Shown: piece by piece, positions 8,283 through 17,266 of the stretch
Numbering within the stretch: the first letter of the stretch is position 1
Layout of the letters: every line of letters starts with the position of its first letter
Assembly: GCA_964471915.1 (NCBI GenBank)
Contig: CAYYID010000006.1
Coordinates: 62,001 to 126,000, forward strand
Reading direction: 5' to 3'
DNA from: JAIEPW01 sp964471915
Lineage (GTDB): Bacteria; Acidobacteriota; Terriglobia; Bryobacterales; Bryobacteraceae
Length of the DNA stretch: 64,000 nt
The notes under the pieces: generated by a model
Seen by the model: the letters and a program-made list of their open reading frames with translations, nothing else
Databases searched by the model: none
What the model was told of the DNA's origin: nothing
Program-made: the position numbers and the translations under genes

Positions 8283-9272
8283 ATGTGGTTCAAGATCTCC
8301 GACGTGGACCTGGGTCAGCTATTGACTCGTGTGCCGGAAACGCGTGAGGGAGGCGACAACTTCTTTGGCCTTTTCGATTACGTTGAAGAACTGCATGTAA
8401 GGCACAATTACTCCGCGGCTTTATGGAAAGGGATGTCGCTTCTCGAAGCGTGTCGCAGAGCCGCACCCGAACGATACGAAGCCATACATAAGGGCACCCC
8501 GTTCTATTGGCTAGGGATGGCTGCCTTCAATGCATTTGACTACGAGACTGCAACCTTCTTCTTCGATGCCGGAGCTTCAGAAGATCTGCGATTGGGCGCC
8601 GACCCTATTAACTCTGCAACTCCGGGGCTAATGTATCTCATGCTGGAAAGCGAGCCACATGAGCAGGCAGCGCGGCCCCTAGTAGAGCAGTCGAAAGCGG
8701 CAGTCGAGCGTGCGATTCAACAATACAACGGATGCGCGGGGCGGCCGGCAGACAGCGACTTGAGCCTGGATCATTTGCGTCGGTGCTTCCTCCGAAGAGC
8801 GCTGACGGATCGGCCGAAATGGCGAACTGCGGCAACCGCGCTAATCTCGTTCTTCCTGGAACGCAACCATCGTTCCTTGATGATGCGCCTTCGGATTGGT
8901 CATGGAACCTCGGAGCCGATGTTCCTTCACCTATTCAAGGGATGTGTCTTGTTCGAGAGCCTGCTAAAAGCGACGTGCCCGCCGAACGAGCAAGGCAACA
9001 CTCTGGCAGTCTATCTCCGAAATAAACACAATGAACTTGCAATTCTGCGTGACGTGGTCACAAAAGGCCCGACCCTGGCCGACGTGTTAAGGGATGTCGA
9101 AGGCGCCGATGGCACGATTCAGGCGGCCGTGACGCTCACCGCGAGAGCCAGAAATACACTTGGTCACGATCTTGGCTGGGACGCCGACCTTACAGAAGCA
9201 ATGTACAACAGGCTTGCCCAGATGATCGGCAACTCGTGTTTACACGTGATTGCTTGTTTGTATCGGGAATAG
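8283..9272 (+). CDS. Hypothetical protein with a C-terminal HEPN-like R-N-x3-H motif
   Basis: A 329-residue, mainly helical protein without signal peptide. The N-terminal two thirds look like TPR/alpha-solenoid sequence (HNYSAALWKGMSLLEACRRA, YWLGMAAFNAFDYETATFFF). The C-terminal 110 residues include R290-N291-T-L-G-H295, which fits the R-x4-6-H active-site signature of HEPN ribonucleases with the usual polar residue after Arg. The flanking helices end in MIGNSCLHVIACLYRE. Base composition is clearly less GC-rich than its neighbours and codon use is relaxed, suggesting transfer. HEPN proteins often act in phage defence or toxin modules, but no nucleotidyltransferase or other partner lies beside it. 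The domain call rests on motif and helical context only. Confidence 0.6.
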   Translation: MWFKISDVDLGQLLTRVPETREGGDNFFGLFDYVEELHVRHNYSAALWKGMSLLEACRRAAPERYEAIHKGTPFYWLGMAAFNAFDYETATFFFDAGASEDLRLGADPINSATPGLMYLMLESEPHEQAARPLVEQSKAAVERAIQQYNGCAGRPADSDLSLDHLRRCFLRRALTDRPKWRTAATALISFFLERNHRSLMMRLRIGHGTSEPMFLHLFKGCVLFESLLKATCPPNEQGNTLAVYLRNKHNELAILRDVVTKGPTLADVLRDVEGADGTIQAAVTLTARARNTLGHDLGWDADLTEAMYNRLAQMIGNSCLHVIACLYRE

Positions 9273-9475
9273 GGCTAGACGAGATTACGTCAAGGAAGTC
9301 TCTAGGTCGGGTTCGAGACGGGTTAGTCCGGGGCAGGTCCTGGCACCGGCGGGAACCACTGCGTTAGGCCGAAGTCTTCACCCGGCCGTCGACTCAAGTC
9401 TCGGCTTCCGGCTACCGCCGGAGCATCAGAAGATGGAGGGGATCTGAGGCCGCAGGCACCTCGTAGCTTGCGAAT

Positions 9476-9517
9476 TAGTTGATAAAGTCAACTATTGATA
9501 CTTGACTTTGTCAACTA
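9476..9517. promoter_or_regulatory. Double palindrome, possible repressor operator or bidirectional hairpin
   Basis: Two 16-bp arms, TAGTTGATAAAGTCAA (9476-9491) and TTGACTTTGTCAACTA (9502-9517), are inverted copies with one mismatch, separated by 10 bp. Each arm is itself a palindrome of the form GTTGA(C/T)-N3-GTCAAC, with centres about 23 bp apart. This is the look of a pair of operator sites for a dimeric winged-helix repressor (MarR-like). It sits only 2 bp past the stop codon of the permease gene on the minus strand. A terminator hairpin is the alternative reading. Confidence 0.45.
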
Positions 9518-9519
9518 TC

Positions 9520-10773
9520 TCACTCGTAGCGGAGCGCTTCCACCGGATCCAGACGCGAGGCTTTCACGGCCGGCCAGACGCCGAAGAACAGCCCGATCAG
9601 GACCGACACGGTGAAGCCCGTGACGACGGCCCAGGTGGGCACTGTGGTTTCGAGGAACGGCAGGATCAGGCCGACCAGGAACACCAGGGTCATCGACACC
9701 AGGACCCCCAGCACGCCGCCGATGCCGGTGAGCGTGACCGCTTCCATCAGGAACTGGAACACGATGTCGAAGCGGCGCGCTCCGATCGCCTTGCGGACGC
9801 CGATCTCACGGGTCCGTTCGGTAACGCTGACCAGCATGATGTTCATCACGCCGACCCCGCCCACCAGCAGACCCAGCCCGGAAATGGCGAACGACACGAG
9901 GCCGACCATCGCGGTGATGCCGTTGAAGCTCTGCACGATCTGATCGGCGGTCGAGAGCGCGAAGTCGTCCTCTTCGCCCAGGGGCGTGCCGCGCGCGCGC
10001 CGCAGCACCTGACGGACCTCTTCATAGGCCTGGTCGCGCAGGCCGGGTTTCGCCTTGGCGGTGAGGAAGATGTTCGTGATCTGCGGGTAGCGCAGTTCCG
10101 CGGTCTCGAACGGGATCATGATCTGCTGGTCCAGCCCGTTCTGGCCAAAGAAGCCGCCCTTGGCCTTCTCGAACACTCCGATCACGGTGTACTCGGCGCC
10201 GTCCGCGATCAGCGCGCGGCCCAGTGGCTGGCCGTCCGGGAACAGGGCGTCCGCGATGTCGGAGCCGATCAGGCACACCTTGGCCGCGCGGTTGGCCTCT
10301 TCCTGCGAGAACACGCGCCCGGCCTTCAGTTCCCGGGGCTGGGTAATGAAGCTCGAGGCGGAGTACCCGGCCATGGCAATGCTGTCGGTCTCGAAGCCGG
10401 GGACCTTGGCCGTCATGGTGCGGCCGCGCGACATCGGCGGAATGAACATCGCGGCGGAAACATCCTCGACGGAGGGGGCGAAGCGGCGGATGGCCTGCTG
10501 GTAGGAGGCCTCGATGGGCTTGCGCTTCAGTTCCTTGGGGCGCGCCATGGATCCCGAGGGGTCCCCGGAGACGCGATTGATGAAGATGTTGTCGGGGCCG
10601 AACTCCTGGAAGAAAGTCACGATGCCCTGGCGAAGGCCGGCAAGCAGCGACGAGACGGTGACCACGGTGGTGATGCCAATCACGATGCCGATGATCGTGA
10701 GGAAGGCGCGGAAGCGGTGGGACCACACCGAGTCGATCGCGATCTGGACGTTCTCGGAGATGCTGATCTTCAT
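9520..10773 (-). CDS. MacB-like ABC transporter permease (second of tandem pair)
   Basis: A 417-residue permease with MacB/FtsX organisation: an N-terminal membrane helix (about residues 20-42), a periplasmic MacB-core domain (about 45-250), and three C-terminal helices forming the FtsX-like segment. The signature VGGVGVMNIMLVSVTERTREIG followed by RKAIGARRFDI is typical of MacB. No nucleotide-binding domain is fused. The gene follows the 10776-12035 permease with a 2-bp gap, so the two are cotranscribed and probably form a heterodimer. MacB-family transporters drive periplasmic mechanotransmission and efflux or lipoprotein-type processes rather than simple pumping; the substrate is unknown. 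Confidence 0.9.
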   Translation of the reverse strand: MKISISENVQIAIDSVWSHRFRAFLTIIGIVIGITTVVTVSSLLAGLRQGIVTFFQEFGPDNIFINRVSGDPSGSMARPKELKRKPIEASYQQAIRRFAPSVEDVSAAMFIPPMSRGRTMTAKVPGFETDSIAMAGYSASSFITQPRELKAGRVFSQEEANRAAKVCLIGSDIADALFPDGQPLGRALIADGAEYTVIGVFEKAKGGFFGQNGLDQQIMIPFETAELRYPQITNIFLTAKAKPGLRDQAYEEVRQVLRRARGTPLGEEDDFALSTADQIVQSFNGITAMVGLVSFAISGLGLLVGGVGVMNIMLVSVTERTREIGVRKAIGARRFDIVFQFLMEAVTLTGIGGVLGVLVSMTLVFLVGLILPFLETTVPTWAVVTGFTVSVLIGLFFGVWPAVKASRLDPVEALRYE

Positions 10774-10775
10774 GC

Positions 10776-12035
<1,260 letters not shown>

Positions 12036-12172
12036 TCCCTCCTAACATGATGCGCCTAGTGCGGCGAAAGTGCAAAATCGGTCCCGCGCCCCCTAAGGCT
12101 AGCCTGAGGACCATCCTAGAGGGAATCCCTAGCTGGGAACCGGCGAGCCCGGTCGATCTCTCCCTCAGTGAT

Positions 12173-12763
12173 ATGTCTAAGTTGCTCAAGGCTTTGGCCG
12201 TGTTGGCGCTCTGCGCGGTTCCGATGCGCGCCGGGTCCGTCGAGTACGCGGAACGCTTCCGGTGGTTCGCCTTCGCTCAGGGCGGGGATCCCCTGGGCAT
12301 GGACCAGGGCGGACAAACCGTTGCAGGCGCCGCGCTGGGGTTCGGAAGCCGAACTGAATACTTCCGCGCCTCGGAGCAGGATGCCAGCACAGGGTACTTC
12401 CTCACCCCGACGTTCTTCGGAATCGCCTTTTGGGGCTTCGGCTTCCAGGCGTTCGATTTTGGCGACTCCGGTTGGGGCTGGGGTTGGGGTTGGAGCGGCT
12501 CGTATAGCTCCCCGCCTGAGGTCACCTGCTTCGGAGGTTTTTGTCGCGAAGCCGCACCCGGGACGCCGAGCGTGGCTTACCTCACGGGCAGTTCCGATCC
12601 CGGGCCGCCGGCGCTGGGGCTGTCCACGCCACCGCCGACTGGACCCATCCTGCCCGGGTCCTTGCCGCCCGCCGATGAACCGCTCGGGTCGCCGGAGCCG
12701 GGTACCTTCGCCCTGCTGGGCGCCGGACTGGCGATCGCCGTACTCAAGCGCCGCGTTCGCTGA
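12173..12763 (+). CDS. PEP-CTERM sorting-domain protein
   Basis: A 196-residue exported protein. It has an N-terminal signal peptide (MSKLLKALAVLALCAVPMRA) and a C-terminal PEP-CTERM sorting tail: PEPGTF, then a hydrophobic helix (ALLGAGLAIAVL) and a basic end (KRRVR). In organisms with exosortase the tail is recognised and cleaved during export to the surface or the EPS matrix. The middle contains a tryptophan/glycine run (GWGWGWGW), two cysteines (CFGGFC) and a Pro/Gly-rich linker. I start at ATG 12173; frames upstream lack a plausible N-terminus. No exosortase gene is present in the window. Confidence 0.85.
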   Translation: MSKLLKALAVLALCAVPMRAGSVEYAERFRWFAFAQGGDPLGMDQGGQTVAGAALGFGSRTEYFRASEQDASTGYFLTPTFFGIAFWGFGFQAFDFGDSGWGWGWGWSGSYSSPPEVTCFGGFCREAAPGTPSVAYLTGSSDPGPPALGLSTPPPTGPILPGSLPPADEPLGSPEPGTFALLGAGLAIAVLKRRVR

Positions 12764-12802
12764 GCCGTCGCGCCGGGTTCTCCCGCCACTGATGACAGCG
12801 GC

Positions 12803-14107
12803 ATGGCGGAAACGAAGAACTTCAAGCGCGGCGGCGAACACCACAATCCCGTCAATACAAAGCTCCCCGACGAATACGTGGTGCTCGTCGGCAGTCCCAC
12901 CGACACCTACAAGGGCTGGGCCAGCATCGAAGGCTATCCGAAAACCGTCGCCGGGGTGTCTCGGTATCTTCGGGGTGGGGGGACGCACGACATCTACTGG
13001 GCGAACTTTCTCGACCCCGCCCCCCGGCTGTTCTGGAATGGAATCGCCCAGCCGCAACCCGGCGACCTGGTTACGATCCTCGTCGTGAGTCCTGGGTTCC
13101 TGCGGCGGCAGCGGCTGGACTGGGAGGCGTCGCCATACAACCTCGAGTTGCACCCGCGGCCCTTGCAGCCCAAGAAGGAGGAGCCGCGAGGTTGGGTTCC
13201 GTTCCGCAACCCCGATCCACCCGTGGTGCCGGCCAAACCCTCCACGCAGGACCCGGAGTACATGATCAACCACGAGATCATGATGCGCACCACCTCCGAT
13301 AACGCGCCGGGAGTGATCCGGCGCCCGACCCAGGCCCGGCAGTACGAGGAGATCATCCACAACCTGCCGCGGGCGGTGATCTTCGGGCCGGACCTCGGCG
13401 GCGAAGCGCGGCTCCCGGATGTCCTCGTGAAGGTCGTCCTGATTCGGACCGTGGACGAGTTCGTCGCGTACATGAAGGATGGGACCGTTTCCGGAGAAAG
13501 GTGGCAACACGCCTTCGATGTGCCATCGTTCGAGACGGCCGCGCCGAGCGAAGTTGGGCGTGCCGGGCCAATCGACGAAGATCACTCCTACTACGACTTC
13601 GCCGTTGCGCCCAGCAGCAAGGCGTGGGCGATCCGGTGGGCGAAACTCAAAGCGACGCACGCCAAGCCGCAGGCGGTGAATCGGCGCAAGGTCAAGATCA
13701 AGCGTTTCGACTATTTCGGTCACTCGTTTCCCGAGTCGTTCGAGGCCCTCTTCGGCTGGCCGAACAAGCAAGAGACCTGGGACTATGCGTCGACCTTCGC
13801 CAGGATTCCACGTTCGGCAATGACCGCGAACAGCTTCGCTCACTTGTGGGGATGCTCGCTGGCGCAAAGTATGGCCTGGGACCTGGTCCGCCACTTCCGG
13901 AAGATCCGGGCCGCGGAATCGTTGACGACCTACAAGGAGATCCCAAGATTTCCGACTTCGATGCCGGTGCCCGACGAGGGTTGGGTGGAGCGGGATCGAA
14001 CCATGAAACGGCCGCCGCCCCCTCCCCCTCCTCCTCCCGGGTCCGAGCCGGAGTGGGTACGCTGGAACAGCGAACGGGGCGAGCTGGCTGCCGAAGCGGC
14101 GCATTAG
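12803..14107 (+). CDS. Hypothetical protein, possible His-Cys hydrolase fold
   Basis: A 434-residue protein without signal peptide or membrane segment, and with a proline-rich tail (nine consecutive prolines near residue 400). I do not recognise a family with certainty. The last third contains FDYFGHSFPESFE and, about 45 residues later, HLWGCSLAQSMAWDL. A His in a G-H-S turn followed by a Cys in a strand-loop-helix context is the arrangement of caspase-like (clan CD) peptidases. The first part (EYVVLVGSPTDTYKGWASIE) has no hint of function. It follows the PEP-CTERM gene by 39 bp on the same strand and may be cotranscribed with it. Confidence 0.6.
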   Translation: MAETKNFKRGGEHHNPVNTKLPDEYVVLVGSPTDTYKGWASIEGYPKTVAGVSRYLRGGGTHDIYWANFLDPAPRLFWNGIAQPQPGDLVTILVVSPGFLRRQRLDWEASPYNLELHPRPLQPKKEEPRGWVPFRNPDPPVVPAKPSTQDPEYMINHEIMMRTTSDNAPGVIRRPTQARQYEEIIHNLPRAVIFGPDLGGEARLPDVLVKVVLIRTVDEFVAYMKDGTVSGERWQHAFDVPSFETAAPSEVGRAGPIDEDHSYYDFAVAPSSKAWAIRWAKLKATHAKPQAVNRRKVKIKRFDYFGHSFPESFEALFGWPNKQETWDYASTFARIPRSAMTANSFAHLWGCSLAQSMAWDLVRHFRKIRAAESLTTYKEIPRFPTSMPVPDEGWVERDRTMKRPPPPPPPPPGSEPEWVRWNSERGELAAEAAH

Positions 14108-14170
14108 GGACGAACTCATTCGAACCGCCGGGACTCCCGCGGGCTCCACGCTACACTGGGACTTCCCGCC

Positions 14171-16264
14171 ATGCATCGCTCCAACCGGCTCGCCCGCGAG
14201 AAGAGTCCCTATCTGCTGCAGCACGCGCAGAACCCCGTGGATTGGTATCCGTGGGGGGAGGAAGCCTTCGGGAAGGCCCGCGCCGAGGACAAGCCGATCT
14301 TCCTCTCCATCGGCTACTCGACTTGTCATTGGTGCCACGTGATGGAACGCGAGTCCTTCGAGAACGATGCTCTGGCGGCGGTGTTGAACGAGCACTTCGT
14401 CTCCATCAAGGTGGACCGGGAAGAGCGCCCGGACGTTGACCGCATCTACATGCTGTTCGTGCAAGCGACCACCGGATCCGGCGGCTGGCCGATGACGGTG
14501 TTCCTCACGCCGGAGCTGCGGCCATTCTTCGGCGGGACGTACTTCCCGCCGGATAACCGTTACGGCCGTCCGGGATTCCGGGCGCTGCTGGAGCACCTGG
14601 CCAAGGCTTGGAAGGATGACCGCGCCCGGATCGAGGAGTCCGGCAGCGCTGTGGTGGTCCAGTTGCGCGAGTACTCGGCGGTCGCCGCCGGCGGGGCGGT
14701 AGTGGACGCGGCGGCCATCGAGAGCGGGTTCCTCCAGTTCCGCCGGTCCTTCGACGGGCAGCTCGGAGGCTTCGGCCGCGCTCCGAAGTTCCCCCGCGCG
14801 GTGACGCACAACTTCCTGTTCCGTTACCACCATGCGACCGGCAATCCCGAAGCGCGCGACATGGTGACGTTCACCCTCGAAGAGATGGCCAAGGGCGGCA
14901 TGAACGATCAGCTGGGCGGCGGGTTCCATCGCTACTCGGTGGACGAGCACTGGTTCGTACCGCACTTCGAGAAGATGCTGTACGACCAGGCCCAGTTGGC
15001 CGTCTCCTACCTGGAGGCGTACCAGCTCACCGGCCGGGAGGAGTTCGCGGGCACGGCGCGCGAGGTCTTTGCGTACGTCCTCCGCGACCTGACGCACCCG
15101 GAAGGCGGGTTCTACTCCGCCGAGGACGCCGACAGCGTCATCGACCCGGCGCAGCCGCACGAGAAGGGCGAGGGCGCGTTCTATGTCTGGAGCTGGGACG
15201 AACTGCGCGCGCTGCTGCCCGCGGAGACGTTCCCGTGGTTCTGCCGGCGGTTCGGCGTCCAGGAACGGGGCAACGTCCAGCATGACCCGCACCACGAGTT
15301 CACCGGCCGGAACATCCTGTACGCCAACCACACCGAGGCCGATGTCGCGGGGCACTTCGGAGTCCCGGAAGAACGGGTGGCGGCGGCGCTGGCCGAGGCG
15401 CGCCGGATCCTCATGGACGCCCGCGGACGCCGGGTCCGCCCGCACCTGGACGACAAGATCCTGACGGCGTGGAACGCGCTGATGATCTCCGCGTTCGCGA
15501 AAGGCGCGCAGGTGCTGGGCGACGCCGCGTACCGCGAGGCGGCGGAGCGCGCGGCCCGCTTTGTGCTGAAGCACCTGTTCGATCCGGGCAGCGTGACGCT
15601 GCGGCGCAGTTACCGCGAAGGCCCGTCGAGTATTGGCGGATTCCTCGACGACTATGCTTACCTGGCGCAGGCGCTGCTGGATCTCTACGAGACGACCTTC
15701 GAGACCTACTATCTGCACCTGGCGGCGCAACTGCTCGACAAGGCGCGGGAGCTGTTCGAGGATGCCGGTGGCGGCGGGTTCTACTCGACCACGGAGGGCG
15801 CGCCGGACCTGGTGCTCCGCATGAAGGAAGACTACGACGGCGCGGAGCCGTCGGGTAACTCGGTGGCGGCGATCGCGCTTCTGCGGGCCGCCGCGATGCT
15901 GGACCGCGAGGACCTGCGGGAGGCGGCCGAGCGGACCTTGAACGCATTCGCGTCGCGGCTCACCAAGGCGCAAACGGGCGTCCCGCAGATGATGTGCGCG
16001 TACTTGCTGGCCCGGCGGCCGCTGCGCCAGATCGTCGTCGCGGGCGACGCGGGCGCGAACGATACCCAGGCGATGCTCGCCGTGCTGCGCCGCCGTTTCC
16101 TGCCGGACACGGTGCTGCTGCGTCCGGATCCGGACCTGCCGCGCACCGCCGCGATGCGCGCGGTGGACGGCCACGCCGCCGCCTACATCTGCGAGAACTT
16201 CACCTGCAAGCTGCCGGTAACGGATCTTGAGGAACTGGCGTCCGGCGCCGGCGCGGTACAATAG
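14171..16264 (+). CDS. DUF255/YyaL-type thioredoxin-domain protein
   Basis: A 697-residue member of the YyaL/spermatogenesis-associated-protein-20 family. Residues 1 to about 165 form the DUF255 thioredoxin-like domain, with HAQNPVDWYPWG and the redox motif STCHWCHVMERESF (CHWC). The rest resembles an (alpha/alpha)6 barrel of glycoside-hydrolase or epimerase type (FHRYSVDEHWFVPHFEKMLYDQ, GGFYSAEDADS, LDDKILTAWNALMISA). The molecular function of the family is not established. The length is typical. It lies 31 bp upstream of tpx and is likely cotranscribed with it, in keeping with a thiol-redox context. Confidence 0.93.
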   Translation: MHRSNRLAREKSPYLLQHAQNPVDWYPWGEEAFGKARAEDKPIFLSIGYSTCHWCHVMERESFENDALAAVLNEHFVSIKVDREERPDVDRIYMLFVQATTGSGGWPMTVFLTPELRPFFGGTYFPPDNRYGRPGFRALLEHLAKAWKDDRARIEESGSAVVVQLREYSAVAAGGAVVDAAAIESGFLQFRRSFDGQLGGFGRAPKFPRAVTHNFLFRYHHATGNPEARDMVTFTLEEMAKGGMNDQLGGGFHRYSVDEHWFVPHFEKMLYDQAQLAVSYLEAYQLTGREEFAGTAREVFAYVLRDLTHPEGGFYSAEDADSVIDPAQPHEKGEGAFYVWSWDELRALLPAETFPWFCRRFGVQERGNVQHDPHHEFTGRNILYANHTEADVAGHFGVPEERVAAALAEARRILMDARGRRVRPHLDDKILTAWNALMISAFAKGAQVLGDAAYREAAERAARFVLKHLFDPGSVTLRRSYREGPSSIGGFLDDYAYLAQALLDLYETTFETYYLHLAAQLLDKARELFEDAGGGGFYSTTEGAPDLVLRMKEDYDGAEPSGNSVAAIALLRAAAMLDREDLREAAERTLNAFASRLTKAQTGVPQMMCAYLLARRPLRQIVVAGDAGANDTQAMLAVLRRRFLPDTVLLRPDPDLPRTAAMRAVDGHAAAYICENFTCKLPVTDLEELASGAGAVQ

Positions 16265-16295
16265 CGTTCTACCTACTGAGGAGGCACTTTTCCCT

Positions 16296-16808
16296 ATGGA
16301 ACGACCCGGCGCTACCACTCTGCGCGGCAATGCCATGACGCTGATCGGACCTGAACTCAAGGTCGGCGATCCCGCGCCCGATTTCTCCGCCATCGACGCG
16401 AAGCTGCAGGCCGTAACCCTGGCCTCCACCGGCAACGGCGTCCGCATCTTCAGCGTGGTGCCGTCGCTGGACACGCCGGTTTGCGACATGCAGACCAAGC
16501 GATTCAACGACGAGGCGGGCAAGCTGGCGAACGTCGCGATTTACTCCGTCAGCATGGATCTGCCGTTCGCGCAGAAGCGCTGGTGTGACAGCTTCGGCGT
16601 CGACCATGTGCAGATGGTGTCCGACCATCGCGACGCTTCCTTCAGCGCGGCATATGGAACGCTGATCAAGGAACTGCGGATCGACAGCCGCGCCATCTTC
16701 GTGGTCGGGCCCGACAACAAGATCCATCACGTGGAGTACGTGAAGGAAGTCGGCGACCACCCGAACTACGACGCCGCGCTGGCGGTCGCCCGGCAACTGG
16801 CGGGCTAA
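16296..16808 (+). CDS. tpx: Thiol peroxidase (atypical 2-Cys peroxiredoxin)
   Basis: A 170-residue Tpx that reduces hydroperoxides using thioredoxin. The peroxidatic cysteine is Cys63 in SLDTPVCDMQTKRFN and the resolving cysteine is Cys97 in KRWCDSFG, the spacing expected for Tpx. The N-terminal VGDPAPDFSAID and the C-terminal VGPDNKIHHVEYV are also family features. The start ATG 16296 has a good Shine-Dalgarno (GAGGAGGC at 16279-16286). It is convergent with the ArsC-like selenoprotein gene with an 18-bp gap. Confidence 0.95.
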   Translation: MERPGATTLRGNAMTLIGPELKVGDPAPDFSAIDAKLQAVTLASTGNGVRIFSVVPSLDTPVCDMQTKRFNDEAGKLANVAIYSVSMDLPFAQKRWCDSFGVDHVQMVSDHRDASFSAAYGTLIKELRIDSRAIFVVGPDNKIHHVEYVKEVGDHPNYDAALAVARQLAG

Positions 16809-16826
16809 GCGTCCCGCCCCAGGCGG

Positions 16827-17168
16827 TTACCTCAGTACTTTCTGGTATGTGGCGGCGTCGAAACCGACCAGGATCGTCTTGCCCTTTACCAGCGTGGGCG
16901 CCCGCAGGTTGCCCGTGGGCCCGAGCATCAAGGCCACGGCGTCGTCCAGGTTCGCGGACCGCAGGTCGAGGTGGACGACGTTCTTGCCTTTTGCTGCGTA
17001 CAAGTCGTCTGCCTTCTTCAGCAGGGCCAGGGCGTCCGCCTTGCCCAGCTTGTTCTTCTTGGCGTCCACCTGCGCGGCGGCCGCTACTTTCGTTTTCGCA
17101 AGAAACTCCTGCGTTTTGCCACAGGTGGTTCAACCCGGGCGGTGGTAGCTCCAGTCGACAGTCGGCAT
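16827..17168 (-). CDS. ArsC/Spx-like selenoprotein with in-frame UGA (Sec13) in a U-x-x-C motif
   Basis: Conventional translation begins only at GTG 17067-17069 and yields 80 residues that clearly belong to an ArsC/Spx-type thioredoxin-fold protein (HLDLRSANLDDAVALMLGP, GNLRAPTLVKGKTILVGFD) but lack the N-terminal redox strand. Reading through one in-frame TGA at 17130-17132 extends it to ATG 17166-17168. The added part is MPTVDWSYHRPG-U-TTCGKTQEFLAK, giving 113 residues with the redox motif G-U-T-T-C-G-K in exactly the place of the CxxC-type active site. The true stop is TAA (16827-16829). A candidate SECIS hairpin follows the UGA. The most economical reading is a selenocysteine oxidoreductase; related proteins carry Cys at this position. 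It faces tpx and YyaL, also thiol-redox genes. The Sec machinery must lie outside the window. Confidence 0.83.
17097..17113 (-). promoter_or_regulatory. Candidate bacterial SECIS hairpin
   Basis: On the minus strand, 16 nt after the UGA codon, CGCAGG (17113-17108) pairs with CTTGCG (17102-17097) in a 6-bp stem with one G-U pair and a 5-nt apical loop AGTTT. The UGA-to-loop distance is 22 nt and a G is the second loop nucleotide. Both fit the loose bacterial SECIS rules (short stem, small loop with an early G, 16-37 nt from UGA). An alternative hairpin CCTGTG/CGCAGG uses the same CGCAGG and would compete. Confidence 0.6.
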
Positions 17169-17266
17169 GGGAGTATCATAGAACGCTGCCATGCTCCTGC
17201 GCTCCTGGTGGCTGAGACTGCCCACAAGCCGGCCGGCGCGACTTCATCACTGGAAGGCCCCACACC

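Noticed and set aside
12116..16522. A 1468-codon open frame on the minus strand
   Set aside because: It is antisense to the PEP-CTERM, 434-aa, YyaL and tpx genes, has poor protein character (Arg/His/Gly runs) and results from GC-rich codon third positions opposite real genes.
17101..17129. Alternative hairpin CCTGTG/CGCAGG right after the Sec UGA as the SECIS
   Set aside because: Its loop begins only 10 nt from the UGA, closer than bacterial SECIS loops normally lie; the hairpin at 17097-17113 fits better.
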